Assembly (NCBI RefSeq): GCF_008274695.1
Contig: NZ_VTOU01000001.1
Span: 434,001 to 498,000, forward strand
DNA length: 64,000 nt
From: Sphingomonas montanisoli
Lineage (GTDB): Bacteria; Pseudomonadota; Alphaproteobacteria; Sphingomonadales; Sphingomonadaceae
Direction: 5' to 3'
Within the stretch, counting starts at the first letter, position 1; the number at the start of each line of letters is the position of its first letter. A model generated the notes under the pieces. The model was given only the letters and a program-made list of their open reading frames with translations. It had not been told where the DNA came from and searched no databases. Made by a program: the position numbers and the translations under genes. Shown piece after piece: positions 63,894-64,000 of the stretch.

Positions 63894-64000
63894 ACCGCCT
63901 TGCCGCCCTGCTGACCCGCAGCGCCGCCACGATCGTCATTGTCATCGCCGCCCTCTTTGTCGCGGTGTGGATGTGGACCCATTATGAGCGCAGCCCGTGG
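63890..64000 (+). CDS. HlyD-family adaptor (AaeA-like), truncated by the window
   Basis: Thirty-seven codons from the ATG at 63890 are seen: a short basic start (MNRLAALLTRSAA), a hydrophobic helix and HYERSPW. Start position (4-bp overlap with DUF1656) and helix match the AaeA periplasmic adaptor that links FUSC pumps to an outer-membrane channel. The rest is beyond the window edge. Confidence 0.8.
   Translation, partial: MNRLAALLTRSAATIVIVIAALFVAVWMWTHYERSPW

Overview
The window reads as a chromosomal segment of a high-GC alphaproteobacterium of the sphingomonad group (Sphingomonas or a close relative). The evidence is the gene order (rpsT-dnaA, mutM / ubiE-ubiB-coaBC, lptD-surA-pdxA-rsmA, chvI-chvG-hprK-rapZ-EIIA-HPr, cobA-DUF2849-cysI-DUF934-cysH), a PEP-CTERM-type protein of the alphaproteobacterial kind, a possible EcfG-type promoter, and strong GC bias at third codon positions. 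The genus is an inference from these features, not from a database search.

Layout. 1-5.6 kb: several multi-pass membrane proteins (one cut by the window edge, one frameshifted), clpP and a 130-bp MITE-like repeat. 5.6-15 kb: tig with an unusual metal-binding/Lys-Ala tail, tRNA-Leu(UAG), dnaA, rpsT, mutM, then ubiE-ubiB-mntA-hepT-coaBC, in which a type VII (HepT/MntA) toxin-antitoxin pair sits inside a housekeeping operon. 15-20.4 kb: a block between coaBC and dut carrying a Coq4 homologue, an MFS exporter, rluE, rlmJ, an almost gene-free gap with a LexA-like promoter motif, and a cytochrome P450. 20.4-25 kb: dut, a GAF histidine kinase, zur-merC, holC, pepA. 25-34 kb: lptD-surA-pdxA-rsmA running right and guaB-rsmB-TPR running left, meeting at a hairpin. 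34-41 kb: a diguanylate cyclase, then chvI-chvG, the nitrogen-type PTS regulators hprK, rapZ, EIIA and HPr, an RNA methyltransferase and greB. 41-49 kb: a hybrid kinase, an orphan 687-aa membrane protein, sdhCDA (no sdhB) and a soluble chemoreceptor. 49-53.5 kb: assimilatory sulfate/sulfite reduction operon, then a 33-codon gene. 53.5-60 kb: dnaB with a DnaA box in its promoter region, marR plus a HlyD-type adaptor, UPF0262, cytidine deaminase, two tandem GAF-only paralogues, dcd and a nucleosidase. 60-64 kb: a frameshifted PEP-CTERM protein, and a marR-aaeB-DUF1656-aaeA type efflux operon that runs off the right edge.

Most genes are housekeeping. Functional groupings include ubiquinone synthesis (ubiE, ubiB and a Coq4 homologue), outer-membrane assembly (lptD, surA), envelope/PTS signalling (chvIG to HPr), sulfur assimilation, and pyrimidine nucleotide handling (dut, cdd, dcd). 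No prophage, integrase, transposase gene or CRISPR array was seen. Mobile-type DNA is limited to small palindromic repeats: an 83-bp TCGTCATTGCGAG element in two complete and two partial copies, and a 130-bp element with 13-bp inverted ends. Two genes carry single-base frameshifts at short homopolymers, so sequencing error must be excluded before calling them pseudogenes.
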